From JACCXG01 sp963834305 (GTDB lineage: Bacteria > Acidobacteriota > Vicinamibacteria > Vicinamibacterales > 2-12-FULL-66-21): 64,000 bases of DNA. Where the stretch lies: assembly GCA_963834305.1 (NCBI GenBank), contig CAWIAX010000004.1, positions 186,001 to 250,000 of the forward strand, given 5' to 3'. Each line of letters opens with the position of its first letter. Position 1 is the stretch's first letter. Positions 8,222-18,000 of the stretch are shown piece by piece. Made by a program: the position numbers and the translations under genes. The notes under the pieces were generated by a model, which ran no database searches, was not told the origin of the DNA, and worked only from the letters and a program-made list of their open reading frames with translations.

Positions 8222-10681
8222 TCAGTATAGACGCCCCCGCCCGCCGTCTTGCCCCTGCCGGACGGCCGAAAACCCGCGGCCGAGCTCCAGGGCGAACATT
8301 CCCCGGCCGTAGGTGGCCGCCACCAGGAGGTGGTCGCGGGGATGGTAGGCGAGATCCGACACCTGGACCGAGGGCAGTCCGCCGCCCAGCACGTGCCACC
8401 GCTGTCCGCCGTCAGTCGTCACGAACACGCCGAAGTCGGTGCCGAGATAGAGCACCTCGGCCGCCCCCGGATCCTCCCTGATGACGTTCACCGACCCGGC
8501 CGGGATGTTCGCCGCCAGGCTCGTGAACGTCCGCCCGAAGTCGGTGGACTTGTAGACGTAGACCCCGAAGTCATCGTCTTCCCGCCCGCGCTGGGTGACG
8601 TAGACCGTCCCCTCGGCATGCCGCGAGGGCACGACGCGGGAATACCAGCGGCCGGTCGGCACGGCGGAGGACAGGTCCCGCCACGAGGCGCCGTCATCGG
8701 TCGTGACGTGCAGCCGGCCGTCGTCTGTCCCGGCGTAGAGCAGGCCGGGACGCCGCGGCGATTCGGCCAGCGCGGTGATCGTCTGGAAGGGGACCGCGGC
8801 CGCGTTCCTCAGCAGCATGCGCGAGGGATCGTTGGACGTCAGATCCGGGCTGATGCGCTCCCACGAGTCTCCCCGCGTCTTCGACCGGAAGACGTACTGG
8901 TATCCGGCGTAGATCAGGCCCGGGGCGTGGACCGAGGTGATGATCGGGGCCATCCACTGCGCCCGCAGCGCCGGGTCCCCCTCGCCGGCGCGCGGCCGGA
9001 TGGCCGTGCTCGCGCCACGATCCCTGGCGCGGCGGCCCGGCCGGTTCGCCGCCGGCAGCGGCTGGCCCGGGGCGGCGGCCGGGGACCCCGGTCCGGGCAG
9101 CGCGCCGACGTCCGTGCGCGTGAAGTCGCCGTAGAAGCTGTGCGAGTAGACCGTGTTGACGGCGGCCTGATCGATCGCGTGATGCGACCCTTCACCGCCG
9201 GGCGCATTCGACCAGGCGGTGGCCGGGATGCGGTCGCGGCCGGCCCGGAAGTCGACCAGCCCGCGGCGGCTCCCATCGTCCTGAATCGAGCCGTAGGCGA
9301 AGAAGGGCGTACTGCTGTCGAGCGTCACGTTGTAGAACTGGACGCCGCCGGCGGCCGTCGCGTGTTTCCACGAGCGCCCCCCGTCGTCGGAAGAGTAGAA
9401 GCCGCCGTCGTTGGCGCTGTAGAGCGTGGCCGGACGCTGCGGATCGATCCACAGGCCGTGGTGATCGCCATGGGTGCCGCGCAGCGTGGAGAACGTCCGG
9501 CCGGCGTCGTGCGAGACGTTGAGCTCGAGGCCCAGCGTGTAGATGGTGTTCTCGTCCGTGGGATCGACGCGGATCTGGCCGAATACCCAGCCGTACGTGG
9601 CGGAATGCTCGGTCATGAACTCGCTGCTGTCGCTGACCTTTATCCAGGCGCCGCCCCTGTCGTCCGAGCGGTAGACCTCGGCGGCCTTGATCCGGGCCTC
9701 GGCGATCGGGCGGCCGTAGGCATCGCGTTCGCCGTCTTTCGCGCGGCGGCCGGGCTCGTAGTTGTCGAGGAAGGCGTAGAGCACGTTCGGCTTCGAGCGG
9801 GCCACGTCGAGGCCGATGCGTCCCCGGAACCGTGCGGCGGGCAGGCCCCGGCTGGCGTCGCTCCACGTCTGGCCGCCGTCCGTGGTCTTCCAGATCCCGC
9901 TCTCGCTCGAGCCCGGCTCGACGCGTGGATCGCTCCACTTGCGGCGGAGGCGCTGCCAGGTGGCCGCGTAGAGGATCTGTGGATCCGCGGGGTCCATCAC
10001 CAGGTCGATGGCCCCGGTCTGCGGGCTGCGGTAGAGCACCTTGATCCAGGTGACGCCGCCATCGGTCGTCCGGAACACCCCGCGCGTCTCGTTCCCGGTC
10101 CAGGCACGTCCGGACACCGCCACGTAGACGACATCCGGGTTGGCGGGATGGATGACGATGCGCGCGATGGTGCCGGCGTCGGTGAGGCCCATGTGCGTGA
10201 ACGTCCGCCCGGCATCGCGCGACTTGTAGACGCCGACGCCGGGCATGACCGCGCGGAACAGGTTGGCTTCGCCCGTCCCGACCCAGACCACGTCCGGGTG
10301 CGACGGCGCCACGGCGATGTCGCCGATGCTCGTCGATGCCTGGTCGTCGAAGATCGAGCGCCACGTCGCCGCCGGGGCGCCGGCGTCGTCGGTCGTCCAG
10401 ACCCCGCCCGTCGCGAACGCGGCGTAGATCCGGCGGTTCGGGCCCTGGTCGGCCACCGCGACGTCCGTGGCGCGCCCGCTCACGTTGGTGGGGCCGAGGT
10501 GTTGCCACGGCATCGCCCGATAGGGAGACGCCGCCGCGAGGGCGCGATAGCTGTCGTAGGCCCGCAGCAGGAACTCCGCGCCGGTTGCTGACGCCGTCTG
10601 TGCTCCGGACCTGACGACGGTCGAGAGTCCGATGGCCATTGCGCACGCGAGCACACAGGCCCGGGCCGAGCCGCACCGCAT
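8222..10681 (-). CDS. Large exported BNR/VPS10-like beta-propeller protein
   Basis: An 819-residue secreted protein: a signal peptide in the first 30 residues, then at least ten Asp-box repeats (for example KSRDAGRTF, RTTDGGVTW, KTTDGGQTW, VSHDAGRTF, SSDDGGRSW, VTTDDGASW, KSTDFGRTF, VTTDGGQRW). They are arranged as the two-propeller architecture seen in sortilin/VPS10-like and WD40/YVTN/BNR proteins of Acidobacteriota. Such genes are often annotated glycosyl hydrolase, but no catalytic triad of a sialidase is apparent. Start at ATG 10681 is supported by an excellent ribosome-binding site, GAGGAGG, four bases upstream. Its size suggests an extracellular binding role. Confidence 0.87.
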   Translation of the reverse strand: MRCGSARACVLACAMAIGLSTVVRSGAQTASATGAEFLLRAYDSYRALAAASPYRAMPWQHLGPTNVSGRATDVAVADQGPNRRIYAAFATGGVWTTDDAGAPAATWRSIFDDQASTSIGDIAVAPSHPDVVWVGTGEANLFRAVMPGVGVYKSRDAGRTFTHMGLTDAGTIARIVIHPANPDVVYVAVSGRAWTGNETRGVFRTTDGGVTWIKVLYRSPQTGAIDLVMDPADPQILYAATWQRLRRKWSDPRVEPGSSESGIWKTTDGGQTWSDASRGLPAARFRGRIGLDVARSKPNVLYAFLDNYEPGRRAKDGERDAYGRPIAEARIKAAEVYRSDDRGGAWIKVSDSSEFMTEHSATYGWVFGQIRVDPTDENTIYTLGLELNVSHDAGRTFSTLRGTHGDHHGLWIDPQRPATLYSANDGGFYSSDDGGRSWKHATAAGGVQFYNVTLDSSTPFFAYGSIQDDGSRRGLVDFRAGRDRIPATAWSNAPGGEGSHHAIDQAAVNTVYSHSFYGDFTRTDVGALPGPGSPAAAPGQPLPAANRPGRRARDRGASTAIRPRAGEGDPALRAQWMAPIITSVHAPGLIYAGYQYVFRSKTRGDSWERISPDLTSNDPSRMLLRNAAAVPFQTITALAESPRRPGLLYAGTDDGRLHVTTDDGASWRDLSSAVPTGRWYSRVVPSRHAEGTVYVTQRGREDDDFGVYVYKSTDFGRTFTSLAANIPAGSVNVIREDPGAAEVLYLGTDFGVFVTTDGGQRWHVLGGGLPSVQVSDLAYHPRDHLLVAATYGRGMFALELGRGFSAVRQGQDGGRGRLY

Positions 10682-10733
10682 AGTCCTCCTCTGGCTGGAA
10701 CAGAAACGCAGGGGTGCACGTCTCCGGTGGCGG

Positions 10734-11540
10734 TCAGATTCGCAGCGCCTCGCCCTCACTGGCGGTCTCGGTCGCTGGAAAGATCCGCTGCGCGTCGGAC
10801 CGGATGCGCACGAGCGCTTCGTCGGTCCGTCCCGGCTTGTGATGAAAGAGCCAGAGGCCGCCGGCATCGACCCGCGCGGCGAACTCGGCGCACTGGCGCC
10901 AGTCGCTGTGTCCCCAGCCCGTGTGGTGCGGCGTTTCGTCCGGGGTGAAGTGAGCGTCGAGGATCAATGCCGCGGCGCCGTGTGCGAACTCGGCGAGCGG
11001 ATCGTCCCATGCCGGATCGCCGAACTCGTGGTCGGTCGCATACACGATGTCCCCGGTCGTCCCGCGCAGGCGGTAGGCGAGCGCCCCGCCGGGGTGGTTG
11101 AGGCCGATCGCGCTGAACTGGAACGGGCCTTCGCTGAACTCGCCGGTCGTGAACATCTCGAGCGCGGGCCGGTTGGGCAGCCGGTCGGGGGGCACCGGAA
11201 AAAAGGGGGAACGGAACAGCGTGTCGAGCCAGTCGCCCGCGGCGCCTGGCAGGGCAGGCGCGATGATCCGGGGACGCCAGCCCGGCGTGTAGATCTGCGA
11301 CAGGAAGGGGAGCCCCTGCAGGTGGTCCCAGTGGTAGTGCGTCAGGACGATTGGCAGATCGCCCGGCGGGCCGGCGATTGCCGGGCCCAGCCCGACGATG
11401 CCTGAGCCGGCGTCGAGCACCAGGGTGGCGCCGGTCGCCTCGTCGGTGATCTCGAGGCACGGCGTATTGCAGCCGTGGCCGATCGCCGCCGGGGTCGTCC
11501 AGGGCACCGACCCGCGCACGCCCCAGAATCGCAGCCGCAC
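10734..11540 (-). CDS. Metallo-beta-lactamase-fold hydrolase
   Basis: A 268-residue metallo-hydrolase of the RNase Z/PhnP-like branch. It opens with LRFWGVRGSVP and has the zinc motif THYHWDHLQGLPF (HxHxDH), then a later aspartate in DAHFT and a C-terminal histidine in WLFHHKPGRTD. This branch includes phosphodiesterases and cyclic-nucleotide or tRNA-processing enzymes; the substrate is not known. I start at GTG 11540, which begins the family-typical VRLRFWG. A TATCAT hexamer on the minus strand at 11570-11575 is a reasonable -10. No signal peptide is present with this start, so it should be cytosolic. Confidence 0.88.
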   Translation of the reverse strand: MRLRFWGVRGSVPWTTPAAIGHGCNTPCLEITDEATGATLVLDAGSGIVGLGPAIAGPPGDLPIVLTHYHWDHLQGLPFLSQIYTPGWRPRIIAPALPGAAGDWLDTLFRSPFFPVPPDRLPNRPALEMFTTGEFSEGPFQFSAIGLNHPGGALAYRLRGTTGDIVYATDHEFGDPAWDDPLAEFAHGAAALILDAHFTPDETPHHTGWGHSDWRQCAEFAARVDAGGLWLFHHKPGRTDEALVRIRSDAQRIFPATETASEGEALRI

Positions 11541-11736
11541 CTCAGAGCACTCCCGGCATGGTGTCAGGGATGATAGCGCGGGTCGCGCGGGGCCGCAGTT
11601 TTTCTCCTCGTGCACTAATTGGGCCGATGTGGTCGTGCCACGCAAACGACTTGCAGGCGGGAGCGATTCTTTCCTCACAGGAAATCCATTTGTCGTAATA
11701 ATAAATTGAGTCGAAGTTAACAAAGGAGTGAGAGTG

Positions 11737-12240
11737 ATGCATCAGTTCAGAACGTTCGTGACGCGCACCGCGGTGGCCGTTGCCACGGTCGCGGCCCTGG
11801 TCGCCGCCCCGGCGTCCGTCAACGCGCAGGGCAAGGACATCGTCGATACCGCCGTTGCGGCGGGCTCGTTCAACACGCTGGCCAAGGCGCTCGGCGCGGC
11901 CGGCCTGGTCGAGACGCTCAAGGGCAAGGGGCCCTTCACGGTGTTCGCGCCGACCGACGACGCGTTTGCCAAGCTGCCGGCCGGGACCGTCGAGAATCTC
12001 CTGAAGCCGGAAAACAAGGAGAAGCTGAAGGCGATCCTCACGTATCACGTGGTGCCCGGCAAGGTCATGGCCGCCGACGTCACCAAGATGAAGACGGGCA
12101 AGACCGTCAACGGCGAGAGCGTGTCGATCAGCACCTCCAACGGTACCGTCATGATCGACAAGGCGAAGGTCGTGAAGGCTGACGTGGCGGCCTCGAATGG
12201 CGTGATTCACGTCATCGACACCGTTCTGATGCCCAAGTAA
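11737..12240 (+). CDS. Secreted fasciclin-domain protein
   Basis: A 167-residue exported protein with a signal peptide cleaved near VNAQG and a single FAS1/fasciclin domain. Diagnostic pieces are GPFTVFAPTDDAFAKLP (H1 region) and LTYHVVPGKV (the conserved YH motif), ending in NGVIHVIDTVLMP. Bacterial FAS1 proteins are adhesion or surface proteins of loosely defined function. Start at ATG 11737 is set by AAAGGAG 8 nt upstream. The 5' region (about 11641-11720) is the most AT-rich stretch nearby and presumably holds the promoter, but I could not fix a convincing -35/-10 pair. The gene ends in a hairpin shared with truA. Confidence 0.92.
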   Translation: MHQFRTFVTRTAVAVATVAALVAAPASVNAQGKDIVDTAVAAGSFNTLAKALGAAGLVETLKGKGPFTVFAPTDDAFAKLPAGTVENLLKPENKEKLKAILTYHVVPGKVMAADVTKMKTGKTVNGESVSISTSNGTVMIDKAKVVKADVAASNGVIHVIDTVLMPK

Positions 12241-12258
12241 CGGCTGAAGGCTCAGCCG
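12241..12258. terminator. Hairpin between fasciclin gene and truA
   Basis: A 7-bp perfect stem (CGGCTGA / TCAGCCG) with a 4-nt loop begins right after the fasciclin stop codon and includes the last codons and stop of truA. It suits a bidirectional terminator for these convergent genes, although it lacks a T tract. Confidence 0.55.
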
Positions 12259-13019
12259 ACGTTCAACACAGGCACGATTGGTCCCGGACCGCGGTCTCCC
12301 GAGTAGTAGACACCCTCGAGGAAGAGACCAGCGGCCGGGGCCGTCATTGCCGCGACCTCGACCCCAGGGGACGCGGCATCCCGCGGGCTGATCTCTCCCC
12401 GGCCCACCGCTCCCAGCACCCCGACGATCCGGCGCACCATCTTCCAGAGGAAATGCGAACCCTGGATCCGGATCAGGACGAGCGCCCCCTCCTCCACGAT
12501 CTCCAGCCGTTCGACCACCACGACCGTGGACTTTTCGGCAGGGTCGTCGTCCGTGAAGCCCTGAAAGTCTTTCCGGCCCACGAAGAGGGCAGCTGCTTCC
12601 CGCATGGCGCCGACATCGAGCGGTTCCTTGATCCACCAGACGTAGGGCTTGCCGAATGCCGAGCGGCGCCTGGCGATCTGGTAGAGATAGGTGCGCGAGA
12701 CGGCGTCGTGGCGGGCATGGAAGCGGTGCGGCGCCTTGCTGACGGCCATGATATTGATGTCGGCCGGGAGCTCGTCGTTCAGCTTGCGGCGGAGCTGTTC
12801 GGGGGGCAGGTTCGTGTAGAGCTCGAGGTGGGCGACCTGGGCGAGCGCGTGGACGCCGGCATCCGTCCGTCCGGATCCGTACAGCTCGAACTCGCGCGGC
12901 CGGAACGCCTCGCGGATGGCGCGGTCGATCTCTCCCTGGACGGTCCGCGCGTTCTTCTGGATCTGCCAGCCGCTGTAGCGCGTGCCCGCGTATTCGATCA
13001 GCAGTCGGAACCGTGGCAC
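12252..13019 (-). CDS. truA: tRNA pseudouridine(38-40) synthase
   Basis: A 255-residue cytosolic enzyme that isomerises uridines 38-40 in the tRNA anticodon arm. The catalytic aspartate lies in the invariant motif GSGRTDAGVHA (about residues 52-62), preceded by YSGWQIQKNARTVQGEI and followed by RKLNDELP and AVSRTYLYQI. The C-terminal SHFLWKMVRRIVG is also family-specific. GTG 13019 is chosen because it begins the conserved RFRLLIEYAGTRYSGW region and has GAGGAGG about 4 nt upstream. Length is normal. It is a single-gene unit, divergent from the patatin gene. Confidence 0.96.
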   Translation of the reverse strand: MPRFRLLIEYAGTRYSGWQIQKNARTVQGEIDRAIREAFRPREFELYGSGRTDAGVHALAQVAHLELYTNLPPEQLRRKLNDELPADINIMAVSKAPHRFHARHDAVSRTYLYQIARRRSAFGKPYVWWIKEPLDVGAMREAAALFVGRKDFQGFTDDDPAEKSTVVVVERLEIVEEGALVLIRIQGSHFLWKMVRRIVGVLGAVGRGEISPRDAASPGVEVAAMTAPAAGLFLEGVYYSGDRGPGPIVPVLNVG

Positions 13020-13159
13020 CCCGCCTCCTCGTCTCGTCACCCGCTGGACCGGCTGGCTTGCAGGACGCCCCCGCCGCTGTCCCGCTCGTGATGCTACCCT
13101 ATGGCCGGACCTGAACCGGCTCGTTCCCGCCCCGCGTCGCGGCCGTTCCCCGTCCAGCC

Positions 13160-15004
13160 ATGCCCGAATCACCAGGCGATTTTCCAGGACGGGCCGACGT
13201 CGACGTCGGCGCGATCGGTCTGCTTGCCGGACTCGATCCGGCCGATCTCGAGGGGCCCGGCAGCGACACCTCCCGCGTTCCCCTGGCCGGCGGCCAGGTG
13301 CTGTTCCGTCAGGGCGACCCTGCCGACGCGCTTTTCGTGGTCCTTGCCGGGCGGCTCCAGGTGCTTGTCGAGGATGCCACGGGCGTGCGTGCCGTGGACA
13401 CGCTCGGGCCCGGGGCGGTCATCGGCGAGATGGCGCTGCTGCTTGGCGAGGCACGCTCGGCCACGGTCGTGGCCAGGCGCGACAGCGAGCTGCTGCGCAT
13501 CGGGCGGGCCGGCTTCGAGCGTCTGATCGCCAGCCGGCCCCGTGCCGCGTTCGAGCTGGCGCGGGTGCTCGGCGACCGGCTCAAGCGCACCACCCGCGGC
13601 GACGCCGCCGCGCCGCGCACCCGCACCATCGCCGTCCTGGCGACCGCGCCTGGCCCCGCCGTCCAGGCCTTCGCCGAGCGCCTGGCCGCGGCGCTCCAGG
13701 CGGAAACGGCCTCCGCTGCGCTCGTGACGCCCGCGATGGCCGACGCCGCGGATGCCGGCGCGGCCGGCGCGGATCCCGACAGCGCCGCCGGCAGGCGGCT
13801 GCAGCGGTGGATGAGCGCCTGGGAAGATCGATTCCGCTACGTCCTCTACCAGACCGATCCGTCACGCGAGTCCTGGACCACGCGCTGTCTCCGGCAGGCC
13901 GACGTCGTCCTGCTGATCGCCCCGGCGGAGGCGCCGCCTCCGTCCGCGCTGGCGCCCCCGCCTGCCGGCGCGTTCGGCGGCAGCCGCCGCGACCTGGTGC
14001 TGCTCCATCAGTCCGGGTCCGCGGAGGTGCCGGCCCGGCTGTGGCTCGAGGCATCGGGCTGTGCACGCCATCATCACGTGGCGGCGGATCGCCCCGGCGA
14101 CTACCGGCGGCTGGCGCGGAGCCTGTCGGGCCGCGGCGTCGGCCTGGTGCTGAGCGGCGGCGGGGCGCGGGGATTCGCCCACATCGGCGTCATCAAGGCG
14201 ATGGCCGACCACGGTGTGCCGATCGACGCCATTGGCGGGTCGAGCATGGGCGCAATCGTCGCGGCGCTGCATGCGGCCGGGGCCGACGTGCCGACGCTGA
14301 TGGCCCGGATGCGCCAGGCCTTCGCCGAACGGCAGGCGTTCGACCTCACCCTGCCCGTGGTGGCCTTGACCACCGGGTCGGCCACCGTGGCCAAGATGCG
14401 GCGGCTGTTCGGGGAGGCGCAGATTGAAGACCTGCCCATCCCGTACTTCTGCATGTCGACGAACTTGAGCCGCGCCACCTCGGTCGTGCACGACCGCGGG
14501 CCCCTCTGGCTGTGGACCCGGGTGAGCTGCGCGATTCCCGGGCTGGCGCCCCCCGTAACGCACGGCGGCGACCTGCTGGTCGATGGCGGCCTGCTCAACA
14601 ACCTGCCGGCCGACGTCATGCGGGGCCGCTGCGACGGCGCCGTGGTCGGCGTCGACGTGACGCCGGGCGTCGACCTGGTGACGGCCGGCGCCTGGCCGGT
14701 GCACATGTCGGGATGGCGCCACCTGTGGGGCCGTCTCCGCGGCCACCGGGCGGCCCGGCTCCATCCCTCCATCGTCGAGATTCTCTCGCGCACGGCGCTC
14801 GTCGGCAGCATGCGCGACGCGGCCCGGATGCAGGCGCACTGTGACCTCTACATCCAGCCGGATGTCGGACACGTCGGCATGACGGAGTTCCAGGCGATCG
14901 AGGCGCTCGTGGAGGCGGGATACCGCGCCGCGGCCGCCTGCCTGCCGCGCTGGCTTGAAGCCGGCCGGGCTCCGGCCGACCAGCACCCCACACTCGCACC
15001 ATGA
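13160..15004 (+). CDS. Cyclic-nucleotide-domain patatin-like phospholipase (NTE family)
   Basis: A 614-residue cytosolic or membrane-peripheral protein. An N-terminal cyclic-nucleotide-monophosphate-binding domain (about 20-150) includes a phosphate-binding-cassette-like IGEMALLLGEARSATV. A linker domain follows (about 155-320). The patatin domain (about 325-600) has the oxyanion motif SGGGARG (332-338), nucleophile S362 in GGSSMG and D475 in VDGGLLNNLP, the complete Ser-Asp dyad of NTE/patatin lipid acyl hydrolases. Relatives deacylate phospholipids and lysophospholipids; the N-terminal domain suggests gating by cAMP, cGMP or another ligand. Its last codons overlap the polyketide synthase start by 4 bp (ATGA), which strongly implies translational coupling and a joint role in lipid turnover. 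Confidence 0.93.
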   Translation: MPESPGDFPGRADVDVGAIGLLAGLDPADLEGPGSDTSRVPLAGGQVLFRQGDPADALFVVLAGRLQVLVEDATGVRAVDTLGPGAVIGEMALLLGEARSATVVARRDSELLRIGRAGFERLIASRPRAAFELARVLGDRLKRTTRGDAAAPRTRTIAVLATAPGPAVQAFAERLAAALQAETASAALVTPAMADAADAGAAGADPDSAAGRRLQRWMSAWEDRFRYVLYQTDPSRESWTTRCLRQADVVLLIAPAEAPPPSALAPPPAGAFGGSRRDLVLLHQSGSAEVPARLWLEASGCARHHHVAADRPGDYRRLARSLSGRGVGLVLSGGGARGFAHIGVIKAMADHGVPIDAIGGSSMGAIVAALHAAGADVPTLMARMRQAFAERQAFDLTLPVVALTTGSATVAKMRRLFGEAQIEDLPIPYFCMSTNLSRATSVVHDRGPLWLWTRVSCAIPGLAPPVTHGGDLLVDGGLLNNLPADVMRGRCDGAVVGVDVTPGVDLVTAGAWPVHMSGWRHLWGRLRGHRAARLHPSIVEILSRTALVGSMRDAARMQAHCDLYIQPDVGHVGMTEFQAIEALVEAGYRAAAACLPRWLEAGRAPADQHPTLAP

Positions 15005-18000
15005 CCCAGACCACGGCCTTCGAACCCATTGCCATCATCGGTATCGGCTGCAGGATGCCGGGAGGCGTCCGCTCTCCGGCGCAGCTGTGGGACCTGCTGG
15101 CCGGCGGCATCGACGCGGTCGGCGAGATGCCGGCGGACCGCTTCGATCTTGCGCGACTCTTCGATCCCGACCCGTCGCGCCCCGGCCGCATCTATACCCG
15201 GTGGGGCGGCTTCCTCGATGGTCTCGACCAGTTCGACGCGGCCTTCTTCGGCATCTCCCCGCGCGAGGCGGTTCACATCGACCCGCAGCACCGGCTGCTG
15301 CTCGAGACGGCGTGGGAGGCGTTCGAGGACGCCGGCCTGCCCCCGGACCGCGCCGCCGGGACGGCGACGGGCGTGTTCGTCGGCATGTCCACGCACGACT
15401 ACGGCGACATCCAGATGTACCCGGCGAACCGCCTGCTCCTCGATCACCACTCGAACACCGGCACCGCGGTCAGCATCGCGGCCAACCGGCTGTCGTACTT
15501 CTTCGATCTGCGCGGGCCCAGCCTTGCCGTGGACACCGCCTGCTCCTCGGCGCTCACCGCCGTCCACCTGGCGTGCGCGAGCCTGCGCGCGGGGGAGTGC
15601 GGCCTGGCGATCGCCGGGGGCGTCCACATCATGCTCACGCCGGAGCCGACCATGGGGTTCTGCCGCGCGACGATGCTGTCGCCGACCGGAAGGTGCCGGG
15701 CGTTCGACGCGGGCGGGGATGGCTACGTGCGCAGCGAAGGCGTGGGCGTCGTCCTGCTCAAGCCGCTGGCGGAGGCGATCGCCGCCGGCGACGCGGTCTA
15801 CGCGGTGATCCGCGGCACGGCCGTCAACCAGGACGGCCGGTCGGCCGGCCTGACCGTGCCGAGCGCGCCGGCTCACGAAGCCATGATGCGCCGCGCGCTC
15901 GAGGCGGCGGGTGTCGAGCCCCGTGCCGTCCAGTACGTCGAGGCGCACGGCACCGGCACTCCGGTAGGAGATCCGATCGAGGCGCGGGCGATCGGGGCGG
16001 TGATGCGCCCGCCGTCCGGCCGCGCCGCGGCATGCGCGATTGGGTCGGTCAAGACCAACATCGGGCACCTGGAGGCGGCGTCCGGGATTGCCGGCCTGAT
16101 CAAGACCGCGCTCGCGCTCAGCCATCGCCAGATTCCCGCGTCGCTCCACTTCGAGCGGCCGAACCCGGCGATCGACTTCGACGCCCTGCGGCTGCGCGTC
16201 GTCACGGCGCTCGAGCCCTGGCCCGCGGCGCCCGGCGAGGGGCTGGCGGGCATCAACTCGTTCGGGTTCGGCGGCGCCAACGCCCACGTCGTGCTCGGCG
16301 AGGCGCCTGCGGCCGCGCGCCGGAACGGCGGTCCGTCGCCCACGCCCCCCGGCCCGACCCGGCCCGAGGAGGCGGCTGCCGGAGCCGCACCCGCGCGCGC
16401 CCACCTGATGACGATTTCGGCGAGAAGCGACGCGTCGCTAGCCGGGCTGACGCGCGACTATGCGGCGCACCTCGAGCGCACGCCGGAGCTGTCCCCGCGC
16501 GAGCTGTCGGCGGCGGCAACGATGCGGCGGGCCCACCATCCGCATCGCCTTGCCGTGGTCGGCGCCACCCGCGAGGAGATGCTCGACGGCCTCGAAGCCT
16601 TCGCGGCGGGGGATACCCGGGCCAGCATTGCCGCCGCCAAGGCACCAGCCACCGCGCCGAAACTCGCCTTCGTGTTCTCCGGCATGGGCACCCAGTGGTG
16701 GGGGATGGCGAGGGCGCTGCTGCGCGACGAGCCGATCTTCATGGCGACGGTGGCCGCGTGCGACCGCGCCCTCGAGCCCCTCAAAGGCTGGTCGATCATC
16801 GAGCAGTTGGCGGCAGGCGAAAGCCGCTCGCGGATGCGGGAGCTCGAGGTCGCCCAGGTCTGCGGATTTGCCGTGCAGCTCGGGCTCGTCGCGCTGCTGA
16901 AGTCCTGGGGCATCGTGCCCGATGCGGTGCTCGGCCACAGCGCCGGCGAGCTGGCGGCGGCGCACGTCGCCGGCGTGCACGATTTCGAGGACGCGGTGCA
17001 GCTGGTGCATCACCGCAGCCGCCTGCAGTCGCGGACGCAGGGGCAGGGCCGCATGCTGGCGGCCGGTGTGCCGCCCGGCGAGGTGACCGCGTGGCTCGCC
17101 CGCCACGGGGACGCCGTATCGCTCGCGGCGATCAACGGACCGCGGTCGATCACCCTGTCGGGGGACGCGGCGGCACTCGCCGGGCTCGAGCAGGAGCTGC
17201 AGGCGCAATCGGCGTTCGCGCGGTTCGTGCCGGTCGACGCCCCCTTCCACAGCGCCCGGATGGACCCGGTGCGCGCCGAGCTGGCCGACGCGCTGCGCGG
17301 CCTGCGGACCCGCGCCGCGACGGTCCGGCTGGTCTCCACCGTGACCGGCACGTGGACCGACGGCACCGACATCCTCCCCGAATACTGGTGGCGCAACCTG
17401 CGCGAGCCGGTGCAGTTCGCCGCCGGCATCGGCACGCTGATCGATGCTGGGGTCCGGACGTTCCTGGAGATCGGCCCCCACCCGGTGCTCGCGGCGTCGG
17501 TTCGCGAGTGCCTGGCGGCGGCAGGCGCAACGGCGGCGGTGCTGGGGACGCTTCGCCGCGACGGCGACGACCGGACCAACCTGCTGCGCACGCTGGCCGG
17601 GCTCTACGTCGAGGGACGCGCCATCGACTGGGCGGCGGTCGTCGAGCCGGCGCCACCGGTGCCCCTGCCTGTCTACCGGTGGGACACGGCGCGGCACTGG
17701 TTCGAGCCCGCCGGCGACACCGCCGAGTCGCGCGACTGGGCCGCGGCGGACAATCCCGCCAGCCATCCGTTGCTGCAGCGGCGCCTGCCGATTGCCCAGC
17801 CGGCCTGGGAGTCGCGGCTGTCGGACGCCAGGCTCTCCTGGATCCAGGCGCACCGCATCAACGGCGCCGCGGTCTTTCCCGGCGCCGGGTATGTCGAGGC
17901 CGCGGTCGCTGCCGCGACGGCGCTGCGCCCCGGCGAGCCGGTGCGGCTCACGCAGGTCCAGTTCGCGCGCGTGCTCTTCGTGGCGCCGGACGCGGGCGAG

